DNA from: Azadirachta indica | Lineage: Eukaryota > Streptophyta > Magnoliopsida > Sapindales > Meliaceae | Direction of reading: 5' to 3' | DNA length: 64,000 bases | Assembly (NCBI GenBank): GCA_022749755.1 | Contig: CM040452.1 | Coordinates: forward strand, 2,436,350-2,500,349 | Part shown: positions 46,458-59,265 of the stretch, in pieces | Numbering within the stretch: position 1 is the stretch's first letter | Layout: every line of letters starts with the position of its first letter | Position numbers and translations under genes: made by a program | The notes under the pieces: generated by a model | Told to the model about the DNA's origin: nothing | Database searches by the model: none | What the model saw: only the letters and a program-made list of their open reading frames with translations

Positions 46458-49400
46458 TTTTTGGAGGCACTACAAAAATGATGAAGAATATATATGTAAT
46501 TAGCAAAGAAAGAAAGAAAGAAAGGTCAAATTGCTAGCTAGCTAGCCTGGGGAGGTTCTTTACTTTTATCATGGACAAGACTATACATATATATATACAT
46601 GAAAGCATGTTACAGTGGGCTCAATTTGCATTATTAAAGGTAAGAGTAAGACGCGTAAGGTTGCCTTGATTTTCAACTCATGGGTTATGTCATTTTACTA
46701 TTTTTTTTTTTTTAGGTTTTTGAAATGGGAACGGAAATCTCGTTCAAAAAAAACACTCAACTCTTAATTTTATTATTATAAAATATTTAAAATAATATAC
46801 TAAATAGAAAATAATTTTTGTCTTTTAAAATAATTCATAAAAAATCATATTTAATCGTAAAAAAAATAAAATTATTTTGTACAAATATCTTTTGTAGTAT
46901 AGTAACTTTTTAAACCACATTAAAAATGACTGTTTGTATTTTAAAAAATATTTAAAACTTTTTTTAAATGTCTGAAATGTGTACTATTCTAATAGTACTT
47001 CGTATTCCTGAAATTTAAAATTATCTGAAAGCACTGTTCGACCTCTGTTAAAATGGGAAGCTTCTGGGTTATATCTAAAAAATTAAAAGAACGAGACAAA
47101 ACAAATTAAAAATAATAACGATAAAATTAAAGATTATATATAATAAAAAAAAGGTGGATAAATCTTAGTTTTTTATGTATCCTAATGATCTCTTGAATTA
47201 AATTAATTATTAGTATAATTGGATATTTTTGTTTTATATATTGTTTGCGTGGTGTGACTGGCTGTAAAGAAGAGAGTGGTTGAGTTGAGCGTGTAGTTAT
47301 GAATATATATATATTTATTTATTCTTTTTAATAAATCATAGATGTACATACAGTGGGAGAGAATTTGGTCATTTTCGTGATGCCTATAGCTACCTTTATG
47401 TATAACTAGTGCTCCACTTCTATATACTTTCATATTGCTTTTTGAAAATATTTTAATTATAAAAAAATAAAAGGTTATTTTAAATTATTGGTATATAGTT
47501 TCTTTAATTAATTAATCTACTATCAAGTAAAGAATATTGTGTCTCTTATAAAAACTATGTAATTGTTAGTTAAAACAAATTTAAAATGAGTACTTTAACA
47601 CGGTATAAAATTCAAATTCTATCCTTATGAATAATCAGAAAAAAATTTACAAATTGTACTATTTACAGTTTTCGAATTGGTTTAAACCCTTTTCAAATTA
47701 TAGGCGAATTTACCATCGAGCATTCAAGCTACCGTAATTATCATTCTAAAAGTGAGAAATTATAGGATAAGGAAACTTTTTTATTTTGATATAGGAATTG
47801 AGTATAAGTCTTAACGCACGATTCTCTTTAGAGAAATAATGAATAAAAATGATGGGGAATAATAATAATTTATAAATATCTAGAAGTAGAATCATAAATA
47901 TTGGGACCATATTTATTATTATTTTTTTTATAGATTAAACAAATAAAACCTAAAATAAAAAGAAAAGCAAATTTAAAAGAGGGTGTAATTTAAAAGGAAG
48001 AAATAATGTCTTCCTTCCAGGCAAAGGAACATTTTAACAACTCCAATTTGGCAACTATGGAAATATCATCCGAATCAAGCAAACCGCGTTGGCAGCCCAG
48101 TCCCTATTTTGTTTTCTGAAAATATTTTATTGCACAGTTGGTTGCTGCCAATTCATTTTGTTTCATTGTCTGATTTCAGTGATGATTAAATTAATTTTAT
48201 ATGTTATTTATATTTTCAATTTAGATATGAATTGTTTATTGAATTATAAATTGTGAGATAGGATTAATAGCGACTCAATTTTATACATTTTTTATATTAT
48301 TTATAGATAATTAGATTTAAATATTTTTAACAAATAAAATTAAATTTGATATATATAACTAATAATTTTATATATTTAATATATTATAATTAGTATACAC
48401 ACTAAATTTAATATCAATTGTTAAATATTTAACATTTAATATTTAAATATAAAATAAAAAATTATAGACCAAGAATAATCAAGACTGTTTCCACTTATTT
48501 TAACTTTTTGGATTATTAAATAGATTGCTTATTGATTGCTTAGTCGTAATTGTTGGCTAGCTCTCAAAACCAAGTAATGAGCAACTCAAACAATTAACAT
48601 ATGAATAACGATGATCTTCTATTTTTTAACTTCATATTTCTTTCATTGAAATCGTCGGGAAACTTTCAAAACCTTTGAATTTGACTTTAATTTAGTGCTC
48701 TGTTTGAATTCAAGATATTGTATTTCCTTTTGTATAAATGATTAAAACAAAAACAAAAACAAAGGCATAACAATCAAAATTGTTGTAATATAGTACAATA
48801 TTTAAAAATTTAAACGTAAATTTCTTTTAATAAGATTGAAAGGATGATCCCCACCATGTGAAAGAAGAATAAACGACATGAAATTAGCTGAACAACCGAC
48901 TACAATATTTTCATGTTATAAAAATGAAATTATTATCGTCTAATATAAGATAAATAGATAATAAGTAAATACTAATTGCCGAATCAGGTTAATATTTACT
49001 AAATTTATTTATAGTATACTATATATTTTATGACATATTTCGAATCAAATAGATGCCAACAAAATTTTACATCCAATTTGAATAAAATTGACCTCGACTT
49101 ATTATTTTAAAAAAATAAATTGACCTTCATGTATAATAGAAAATTCTCTACCAGAGAAAAATAAAACATCAACTATAAAATATAAATTGATAAGCACTTG
49201 TTAACTATTAATCATTAAATAAAAGTAAGTATTTATTCAAAGTATTAATTAATGTATTTTAAATTTAAAGAAGAATACAACAACTATAAATATTAAAAAA
49301 AAAACTTTAATTTCAATTACAACTAATCAAGAATCAATTTCTATGAGCACAGGACAAGGAAAGAACATGTTCTTTTCTTATGTGCTCTAAAAACCAAGGG

Positions 49401-50583
49401 CTGCTTCTTAACTTTATAACAACCACAAATTTGCCTTTAATACACATTATTTAATTTTAATTTGAATTAATAATTTAGTAATTAGATTTATGTTTGACTA
49501 CAAATATTCAATGAATTAAGGATTTGGAATCCGTTTGGTAGGGTCAATTTATATATATTCGGAAAGGGTCAATTGACTACAAACAAAATAAGAAGTATGA
49601 TTGATTCAATGCACCCTATATTTATCATTATATTCACATGGGTAATAGTTGATATTTATTGTCATTGTTTTGCCCTCTTGATTAATTTAATTGATCTTAC
49701 TTTACAAGTATGCAATTTAAATATTTATTTATCTGGAGACAAAGAAATTAATTTTTATGAAGACAAACTATGAGTCACTATCCTACGGATAGGGCTGAAG
49801 GTGTAGAAGGATATGTTGTATTTTTTATTTTTATTTGTAATATTTAAAAGTTAAAAATACAGAAAAATTCATGAATTGTAATAAAAAAAATTGATAATTA
49901 TAATAGACAAGTTAAAGATTGTAACAAAAAATTAAAAGATATATTGTACTTTGTTACACACCATAGTATAATTCGTTATTTGTTTATAATATATGGTCTC
50001 TTGTTTGTAAGTATTTTAAACCAACTCACAAAATCTTTCATGTTCTATTAAGAATTTAGGGGATAAAAATATTGAAAAGTAAAGTTGAAGAGAATAAATT
50101 TTAGAAATAATATATTAATGAAGATGTAAGATATTCATTTTTTAAAGTGGAGTGTTTTAAAGTACAAAAATTTATTTTATAGATATAAATTACTATAATT
50201 TTATATAAAAAAATTTTAAGCTTCGAAGACCAGTTTTATCGTAATTCCATCTCTTCTTTGTAGAGTGATGATTTAATGAGTAATATTATTATAAGAGATA
50301 TAATCATATGTTATTGTTTTATTAATTTACAGTTGTAACTATATTGTAAAATATGATAAAATCAGACCATATATGTAATTATGTTCTACATTAGAGTAAC
50401 ATTTTTCATCAAGATATTTTTATTTATATATTCAAGTTAATGTGAATTTTTTCACCTCTCATTTTATGTATAAAAAAAATTAACCTAAAAGAATTATTGG
50501 AGAAAGGAAAAGAATATATATATATATATATTCCTTACTTTTCATGAACTTTTGCGTCTTATTAACTACATATTATGCGAAAG
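46458..50583. other. Ascorbate oxidase promoter side and AT-rich spacer
   Basis: The first 150 bases beside 46457 hold a CTTT/AAAG tandem stretch (46503-46523) and a TATA-rich stretch (46583-46601) that could serve as the minus-strand TATA region. Beyond it the DNA is AT-rich with no gene or clear transposon ends. A poly-T run is at 46701-46713. Confidence 0.5.
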
Positions 50584-50839
50584 TAGGGGCGGAGTCAGAA
50601 CTAAATAATAAGAGAGGCAAAATGGTTAAAAAATAAAATTAAACAGTTATTGTTATGAAAATGATAAATAAATTAAAGGGTGAATTGATCATTTTTTAAA
50701 GTATAAAGACTGAAGTATATATAAATATAAGAAATAGGTTCTAAATATAAGTATAAATATAATAATAAAAAATTTAAAAACATTTATAGGGTCTTAAGGG
50801 GTTAGAACGCTCTCGAGCCTTGAAGGCACTCTGCCCCTG
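50584..50839. mobile_element. Non-autonomous hAT-like element (GGGGCGGAG family)
   Basis: 256 bp with inverted ends TAGGGGCGGAGT and the complement of CAGGGGCAGAGT (10 of 12). Flanks TGCGAAAG (50576-50583) and TGAGAAAG (50840-50847) agree at 7 of 8, as a hAT target duplication. No coding capacity. Related to 2470-2732 by end sequence and by the AT-rich middle with a G-rich right end. Confidence 0.65.
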
Positions 50840-51864
50840 TGAGAAAGCCCATACGATTCAATAGAAAACTATATTATTTTACGCAAATGATTATTATTTA
50901 ATACTAAATTTGTCATAAATTTTCTTAAATTTATATTTTAAAATATACGGACATCTAAACCAGAAAATACATATACAAATTTTATTAAATTGATGTATGA
51001 ATGAATAGTTCGAAGAGTATTACTAATTGATGTTCCCTATACTATCATTCACAAAGAATAAAAATGCCAAAATGAGGAACCAACGTGTGAAAGGAAAAGA
51101 AAGCTAACATAACAACACACAAGCACACACGCATGTGCAGACACACTTATCAATTGAATACTATCGCATTTAACACTTTTACTTTTTAATATTGTATTCT
51201 ACATCAACATTAATTATGGTACATTACTTATATATTATATTTAAATAATATTTATTTTTTCTATTTTAAATTTAAACGTGTTAAAATTTAAATTTAATAA
51301 AAATCTAAATTTAATTGATATATTTATTTTTTATTTTAAATGTTTGAATATAAATGTTAATTTATTTTTTAAAAAAATAAAAAATTTGAAACTGATTTGT
51401 TAATATATATTTTTTAAAAAATTTTAAATTAATATATTAAGTTATTAATATATATAAATATTAAATAATAAATTAATATGTTATATTAACTATTATAGTG
51501 TCACGATTTATAATAAATGCAAAAGAAAAGGTATTCTCTTTTTATATATATATATTGCTTGGAAAGGCACGTGTTAAACGTGTCAATTTTGGGAATGATG
51601 AAGAACATGCGTCATCATTGTAAAATTTAGTGGACGAGCTTTTTCAACTCTGAATCCGTTACTTCCCTTTCACATTGATACAAGTGTTGAACTAAATCTT
51701 TAAAGCTTCCTGAGTGGACCAGAGGTAAACATTAATTTAATTTAATTTAGTTTAATTTAATTTTCTTAAAATAAAAAAGATACAGCAAGTCCCCACTAGG
51801 CTTTGCAGGCCTGATTCTTTGTCGGTTCAGATTTTATTAGTTCAAAATTATCATACCTTCTATG

Positions 51865-51890
51865 ATCACATCACATCACATCACATCACA
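51865..51890. repeat. (ATCAC)n short tandem repeat
   Basis: About five copies of ATCAC in tandem. Confidence 0.85.
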
Positions 51891-52794
51891 TAAAATTTAA
51901 TTTTCCTTTTTATTTTTTTATATATTTAAATGCCTCCCAGATTAATTTTTACGCTTCTATGATTAATTATCGTGGAAAGTTGAAAATAAACCTTAATTCC
52001 GAGGTCGACTTTAAAGACAAAAATGATATCATTTTAATTTAGATAATGTTTAAAAATATACGTGAACTCAAGATATTTCTCCAAATATAAATTGTTAAGA
52101 ATAAATCTAAGTTTAATCTAGGTAAATTAATATTCAAAGTACAAGTTGTGAAAATTTTTTTAAATATATATATATATATATATAAAAAAAGTGTGTGTGT
52201 AGATATATAGAGTAAAGATTGACTGCCTTTATTTTTTAAATTTTTCATGTGTAGTGAATAAATTTCTCTCGTAAGAATGATGTTTCCTTAGTAGAATTTT
52301 TCTAAAAAATCAATAGTATTAATTATATATTTTTGTCCAACCTATCTTCATGTGAAAATAATATAATTATTTTGTCTTGAGAAACTCAGTGTAGATGATA
52401 AATTAAATCACCTTTTAAGTATTCTATTTAAATTTGAGTCTGAAATATATAAAAGATAGAAAATATATATATGCTTTGAGTTTTGTTTAACTCCTATAGT
52501 TTGAAATATATATATAAATATGGACAGCATCGAGGTCCTTTTTTTTACATGAATTTTTATATCAAATATAAGCTATTGAATTTAAGTACATTTAACGGTT
52601 AATATTACATCTGACCATGTAATTAATGCATATATAATTGATGCACATGTTAGATGCAATATCAACAATTGAATGTATTTATATCCAACAGTTTACAATT
52701 AATGTAAAATTTTATGTTAAAAAAAAAAGGTTACTGATCCTGCCATATATATATATATATATATTAACACATATAAACTCTTTTTTTTCGCCAT

Positions 52795-52975
52795 CAGTCC
52801 TTTGGCTTGATGGCAAAATCGAACTCACCCCCAGCTACAGTTAGTAAGATTTCCTATAAAATGTGGGTTAGACTCTTCAGAAAAATTTTGGGTAGACCTA
52901 TTTTCCGTGGAAGATAGGTCTTTGAGTGCTAAATGTATTACAACTGTATCTGTATTTTTTTAATTTTATCAATAG
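52795..52975 (+). mobile_element. Candidate tRNA-derived SINE
   Basis: A box-A-like TTTGGCTTGATGGCA is followed about 50 bases later by a box-B-like GTGGGTTAGACTC, then a 3' part with a 13-base hairpin (GACCTATTTTCC/GGAAGATAGGTC) and a T-rich end near 52955. Composition is richer than the flanks. Target duplications are not clear. Confidence 0.45.
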
Positions 52976-53069
52976 AATTTCCGTAAATTGCAGACAAATA
53001 ATTTGAAAATAATAAATAAAACTATAATACTTATGAAAAACACTCTTTCTTTTCGAAAACAATTAATTA

Positions 53070-54663
53070 GGAAAATTGACATATACCTCCTGATATTTGG
53101 GGAATAAACATCTACCTCCTTAATGTTTGGAAAAAAATAAATGACCCCTCAAGTTTGGACAAATATACAAATATCTTACTTGATTTCTATTTCGGTTAAT
53201 TGACTGATTAGTTAAATATTATTTATATCCCTAAACTTTTAAATAATCATAAATTAAATTATTTTAATTATAATAACTTATCCCTATTCTATTTTTTTTT
53301 ACAATTTATATTTTATAATTATAATAATTTAGTCCCTACTTTAATATTTTTAATAAGATATTAAGAAGTAAATAATTTTTTAATTTATTATTTTAATAAA
53401 AATTTTAAAAAATTATAATTAAAAAAATATAACAATAAAGTAGACCAGATTTGTATACTGAAATATTTTTAACCCTCTATTTTTATTTTTTTAATAATAA
53501 TTTGATATTTAATTATAAAAAAATTATGCAATATTTTTTTTATTATTTTATTTTTATATACACTATATTCATTTAAAAATTATGTTAAGTTCATTATATT
53601 TATTATAAAAATATAAATAAAACATGTAAAAGAAAAAAATTTGATATCATTTGTTAATAGAAATAGTAATTAAATATGTTTTATATTATTAATTAAATAA
53701 TATACTTTAATTTTAATTAAAATATAAAAAAAAGAGAGCACACACATACACATATAGAACATGTACTTTTTTTATTTATACTTTCATAATTTTTTAAAGA
53801 AAACATAATAAAACGTGAAATAATTTTTTAAATGAATATATTATATATACAAATAAAATGTCACAATAATATTTATTTAAAATTTTTTTATAATTGAATA
53901 TTACATTATTACTAAAATAGTAAAAGAAAAAATTAAAATTATTTAAGTGTATGGGTTTGATCTAACTCATTATTAAAATTTTTTTAATAATAGTATTTTT
54001 TAATTTTTTATTGAAATAATAAATTAAAAATTATTTAATTCTTAATATATTTGTAAAATATTAAAATAAGGACCAAATGGATATAATAAAAATAATTATG
54101 TCTAAATTATTAACATATAAAAGTTTAGGAGATATAAATGATATTTATTTAATTGGTCAACTAATGATATTTAATTACTAATTTTATTAACAAATGATAT
54201 AAATTTTTCTTCTTTTTTATATATTTTATTTATATTTTTATAGTATACATAAAAATAAAATAGTAAAAAATATTTTAAATTTTTTTAATAATTAAATATC
54301 AAATTATTATTAAGAAAATAAAAGCAAAAAGTTAAAAATATTTTAGCATATAGGTGCAGTCTATTTCATTATTAGACTTTTTTAATTATAATTTTTAAAA
54401 AATTTTTAGTAAAATAAATAAATTAAAAAAATTATTTAGTTTTTTAATATCTTATTAAAAATATTAAAATAGAGAATAAATTATTATAATTATAAAATAT
54501 AAATAATAAAAAATATTAAAATAAGAATTAATTATTATAATTAAAATAATTATTTTTTATTTTATAATTATTTAAAAGTTTAAAAAACAAATGATTTTTA
54601 CTTATTCACTCAACTACCTATAACATAAGTCAAAGAGAGCACATGTATATTTGTCAATTTTCC
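53070..54663. mobile_element. Palindromic Mutator-like non-autonomous element, 1594 bp
   Basis: Begins GGAAAATTGACATATACC and ends in the exact complement of GGAAAATTGACA. Flanked by a perfect 9-base target duplication AATTAATTA (53061-53069 and 54664-54672), the Mutator signature. The two halves form a long imperfect inverted repeat: TAAACTTTTAAATAATYATAA in both arms, and an internal unit at 53440-53580 that recurs inverted at about 54240-54390 and again at about 53850-54000. No coding capacity. A transcript could fold into a very long hairpin. Confidence 0.85.
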
Positions 54664-55157
54664 AATTAATTATTCATACACGTGATTTCATTTATGAATT
54701 CAACCAAAAGAAAACGTTAAATTGGAGACCTGACAATAAATAATTATGTCGAAAAAAATTTCCAAGTCTTTTTCCAGACAAGTGTAAGTCTGTATATAAC
54801 ATGAGTTTCAGTTGCGTCCCAATTTCTTTGTAATCATTTAACATTACTCAGGCTTCTGATCGACCTTCTTTTATTGTCGTTGTCTTTCTTTTTTAATGTT
54901 TTATATATGTCTTCTTGTTCTTTTTTCTCTTCTACTTGTAATTTTCTTAATGGAAAATTAAAAGGGCAGATGCCTCTTTCTCTATGAAAGCAATGAGAGA
55001 TAGAGAAATTTCATTTTAATTATTTATTATATTTATGTTAAGTAGACATCAAGTAAAACATGATTGAATATTGGATAATTTTATTTATAATATCAATTAT
55101 AAAATTGTGATGTTAGGGGTTAATGTTGAAAATAACCTGAATATATTTATACAAACG

Positions 55158-55430
55158 TCGCTTTCTTTAAGTTATTACTTACCCTTAATAATTCGAGTGG
55201 TTCACGTAGATTATATAAATATTTTTCTAGAAAAGAATATATATCTTTGAATTACTAGAAGTGGACAAAAATGAATAAAAAGATCTTTGAATTATTGCAA
55301 ATTTGTCAACAATTAATATTTTTGTTATAAAATATCGAAGTGCATGTGACTTAAATGCAAAATATAACATTTTATGTGACAATAATGAAGCAGAATAGTA
55401 GAAGAGGAGAAGATTTCAAAAAAGGTTTAT
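55158..55430 (+). repeat. Direct repeat S, copy 1
   Basis: Shares with 55930-56290, in order: AATTCGAGTGGTTCACG, AAATGAATAAAAAGATCTTT, TTAAATGCAAAATATAACAT and AGAATAGTAGAAGAGGAGA. Confidence 0.75.
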
Positions 55431-55502
55431 GATGATGTAAATATGGTCAAATCTATAGGTTTAAATTGTTGACGTATAATTCATTGCCTAGTAATTCTAA
55501 AA

Positions 55503-55928
55503 GTCTGTTTGGTAGAGCTTTTGAAGTAGAATTTTTTGAGATAGACTTTTTATTTATAAAATTTTTATTATGAGTAGAGTTTTTAATAAAAATTTATTAA
55601 TTGTTCGGTTGTTACAAATAAATTTTTAGAAAATATAAATATTTATTTTAATAGATAAATTTTTAATATATTATTTTAAAAAAATAACGTAAAATTTTTA
55701 AAATAAAGTAAAAGTATTTTACACAATTTTACCCTTAAAAAAAGTTGGAGAAACTCTATTAGGAAAAGTTCAAATTTTAAACTTATTCTAATAAAAAGAA
55801 AATAATTTTTTTAATTTTTAAAAGTCATTCTCTCGTGTTAACCAAACGATATCAAAAAATTTGAAAAGAATTTTTTTATTCAAAAAATCCTTTTTCGGAA
55901 TGAAAAAGGCAAATCAAGCAAGCACTAA
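55503..55928. mobile_element. Candidate non-autonomous transposon
   Basis: Starts with CTGTTTGGTAGAGCTTTTG and contains AACCAAACGAT near 55840-55850 and GGCAAATCAAGCAAGCACTA at its right end, the paired GTTTGG/CCAAAC style of many plant hAT MITEs. Exact ends and target duplication are not certain. It sits between the two S repeats. Confidence 0.45.
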
Positions 55929-55929
55929 C

Positions 55930-56290
55930 TACTTTTATCATTTTCTTTAATATATAATTTGTTGCCATTAATTTAAGTGATTCACGTGAGTTATACAAAT
56001 ATGTTTTTGGAATAGAATATAGCGTCGTCCCCATTAATTCAAGTGATTCACATTAGTTAAATAAATATGTCTTTGAAATAAAATATAACATCAATTTATT
56101 ACAAAAGGTAGAAATGAATACAAAAATCTTTAAGTTATTACAAACATGTCAAAAAAAATGGATGCTTTTCTTTTGTATAAATTAGCAAGGATCGCATGAT
56201 TTAATGCAAAATATACGAATATTTTATGCAACAATAATTTAGAAGAATAGTAGAAGAGGAGATGATTTCAAAACGAGGTTAAGTGAAGTA
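55930..56290 (+). repeat. Direct repeat S, copy 2
   Basis: Second copy of 55158-55430, with an extra internal duplication of a 35-base block (TTAATTYAAGTGATTCAC...) at about 55967-56005 and 56034-56070. Confidence 0.72.
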
Positions 56291-57038
56291 TACATAGTGG
56301 ATACATGAATCTAGATGTTTAAACGGTTCCCGTCTACCCATCGGTCCAATATTTTTCATGAAATCATCGTAGAGAGAGTATCCTTGTAACCCCACTTGTA
56401 AAATTTAAGTCCATTCATATTTTGTATTGTATTTGTGCCTAAATCCAAAAATTTATTTTGAAATAGTTTCCCTTCAACATTTATAGTTAAAATATAAATC
56501 AAGCCTAAACCCACATGGGCCTTAAGGGTTGGGGATTATTTTTAATAAAAAACTCGACCCAACTTGTTCCTACCCATTTGTCACCTCTAACACAGTAGGA
56601 TATTTTTTGTGCGGTATTCATAGATTTCCATGAAGCCCTTCACCTGGGGTTACATCCATAAGTTCATACCCTTCAATTTGTTCTATACACAATGAACATA
56701 GCAGGAATTGGTAGCATCCGAGACATTTTATTTTATGTTACTCAAGATAGACTGGTAAATCAAATTAAAGCATATATAGACACAATACAAAACCCCTTGG
56801 CTACTATTACATCAATAAAATTCTGTCTTTGGAACATTTTTTTTTTGGCCTTGAATCGAAGAGACACAACAATGCTATTACAGATTATGGCATGATTTAA
56901 GCATCATGGTAAACTTTACATATATGACTGATTTCATTTCACCAATAACGCTACACTTTAGAGGTAAAGACACTTTCAATCTTTTCGAGTACATATCTAA
57001 TCTGGAGCTGAGTACAGCTTGAGCCAAAAGTCAATCAT

Positions 57039-59218
57039 TTACGAGCAGTTTGTGTCATAACTTGCGAGTCCCAACAACTCCGGACCTTCTAGTCGAGGGT
57101 TATTCTCAAAGCTACAACATTAAAACAAAATATGGTCACTAAGACGTTACAGAGAAAATAAGAAACCTGAAACTATCAAGCATCCTAACAGAAGTATAAA
57201 ATAATTGATATCAAAAGTAAGTGTTTCTTCAATGGATTCCTTTTCATCTTTGATATGTAAAGCATATCAAGTAAAATATAATGACTTTAATGAAAGCATA
57301 TTTAATCTCCACAAAAGCATACGGCAAGTGATATCAGGATCAATTGCCAGCTTATATTTGCTGCAAAGCATCCAGTTACCAGCTAAAGTGCACTTTTAGG
57401 CCCATCTCAGCCTCTAGTGCCATTATTTCAAACCTAAAAAGTATAAAATAATGTCTACATGATAATCTATTGTTTCCGAGGTACTTTGAACACTAAACAA
57501 TTCAAGTTTTACTACCAGAGGAGTTGGTTGGAACAGCAATCAATGCCAGAGAAGAATGCAAGTCCCTATACCAGTTAACATTACGATATCACTCAATAGT
57601 AATTTCCACCATGACAAAAACCCTTGTTTTTTAATAATGCAATCAACAAGCACATAAATATTAAGAACAAATGAAATAATCAATGAGAAGATGTACCATA
57701 AGCACAGAAACAGAAGTTTCTAGAGTGGTTAATAACAGGCCAAAATCACTTCAACTAAGAAGGTTGAGGTTTCTAATATGCAAAATTAAGAAGTCTCAAG
57801 TTTCAGAATCCAATAGGAAAGATGCAACATGTGCCAAATCTGCATTCTTTGGGCAACAAAATTGGTATTCTACTAACATTCACGGTTAGCTACTATATGG
57901 TTGTGAGATCTTGTATTGCCGTTTTTCACCTAATCATGATAGTTGACAACCATCGTAAGTTTCCTAACCAGAAAAGGCATGGCAAATCACTTAAGTTGAT
58001 AGCAGTTCAAGTTATAAGATCAACTAGTGGCAATAATCAGCAGATTTCATAACAGATTTAAAATTTTCACTTTCTAGAACAACTCCAGAATCTTACTCAG
58101 ACAGAAAAACAGGCATTTTGCCTTTGTACATAAGTAGAGTTGAATATATTGTTAAAGACTTTTAAACATTGTTGGGTCCTTGTAACGAAAGCATGGGACA
58201 AATGGTTCGTAAATGCGGCATCAAAACACATCCACCAAGAGGTCATGGTTTCAAATCCTTCATTTAATTAATTGAATTGCAAGACAAGATAAGTTGAGAT
58301 AACAATGTACATAGTTAATTTGTTAAAGTTCATGAAAACAAATAATATCATAAGGGTTCCCACTACAGCTTATTGATGAAACTTTGGCGAAAGTGACCTA
58401 GTGTGCTCTAAAAGATATAATCCACATATCTGACAATATCTAGGTAACCTTGTAGAATTGTGCCTACCATTTTCTCGCTATATGAAGATGCTTAAATACC
58501 TGAAACCATGACACACCCACAAGAAATGCATGACTAAGATACGCCTTAGCCCTTAGAAATTCTAGCGCAAAATCACTAATGATACATAGTGCATTGAATT
58601 GACACCAAATTGACTATTCAGAAACCGAAATCGACTATCCATAGTGTATGTAATAATATAAATTTCAGTCAATCATTACAACTCTCTGATACTAAGAAAA
58701 CAGATGGCAGGTCATAGACTACAGGAGAAAATAATGAATACCCTCCCCACCTATATTCACTCAAACTAAATGTACTGCAGAAAGTAGTATGCAGAATGTA
58801 CACCCCTATTCCTCATCACTTGCACAATTCTTAATTCCCATTTATTGGAAGTGTAGGAGTTTTAACGTTAAAGGGGTATTATGAGAGGTATGGAATCTTT
58901 GCAGCAAGGAACATAAAAGTACAACACGGAAGGGTACAAGAATGAATGTTTCTGTTAGATGTTTTATGATCCAAGTGATAGGTTTATGTTCCACGCTATA
59001 AAAACTCCATGACCATAATAAGACCTCTAGATAACATCAAATTCCTGAAAAAATAGTGTATGGTATAGATTAAGTTCAGAGCTTGAGACAAATAAGACGA
59101 CACATACAACAAACTTAGATATTGAATCTCAAAAGAGCAAGGAAGAGAGACAGAGATCAACAGATCAAAGCTAGCTTTTAGCTAGACAACCAAATGACAG
59201 TAGAATCTAATGCAGTAG

Positions 59219-59265
<47 letters not shown>

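Larger units (their letters stand above)
50848..53060. other. AT-rich spacer
   Basis: No gene seen. It contains short tandem stretches such as (CATCA)n at 51865-51890 and TTTAATTTAA repeats near 51733-51763, several TA runs (52165-52184, 52745-52764), and a SINE candidate at 52795-52975. Confidence 0.6.
54673..56690. other. Spacer with a direct repeat pair and a MITE
   Basis: No gene. Two diverged copies of a 280-bp sequence (55158-55430 and 55930-56290) flank a candidate transposon (about 55503-55928). A segment ending ACCCATTTGTCACCTCTA at 56572-56589 looks like the right end of a degenerate hAT-like element of the same type as 35621-36043; its left end was not identified. Confidence 0.55.

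Noticed and set aside
56300..56589. Complete hAT-like element ending at 56589
   Set aside because: The right end ACCCATTTGTCACCTCTA is good, but I could not find a matching left end or an 8-base duplication of ACACAGTA, so boundaries are not claimed.
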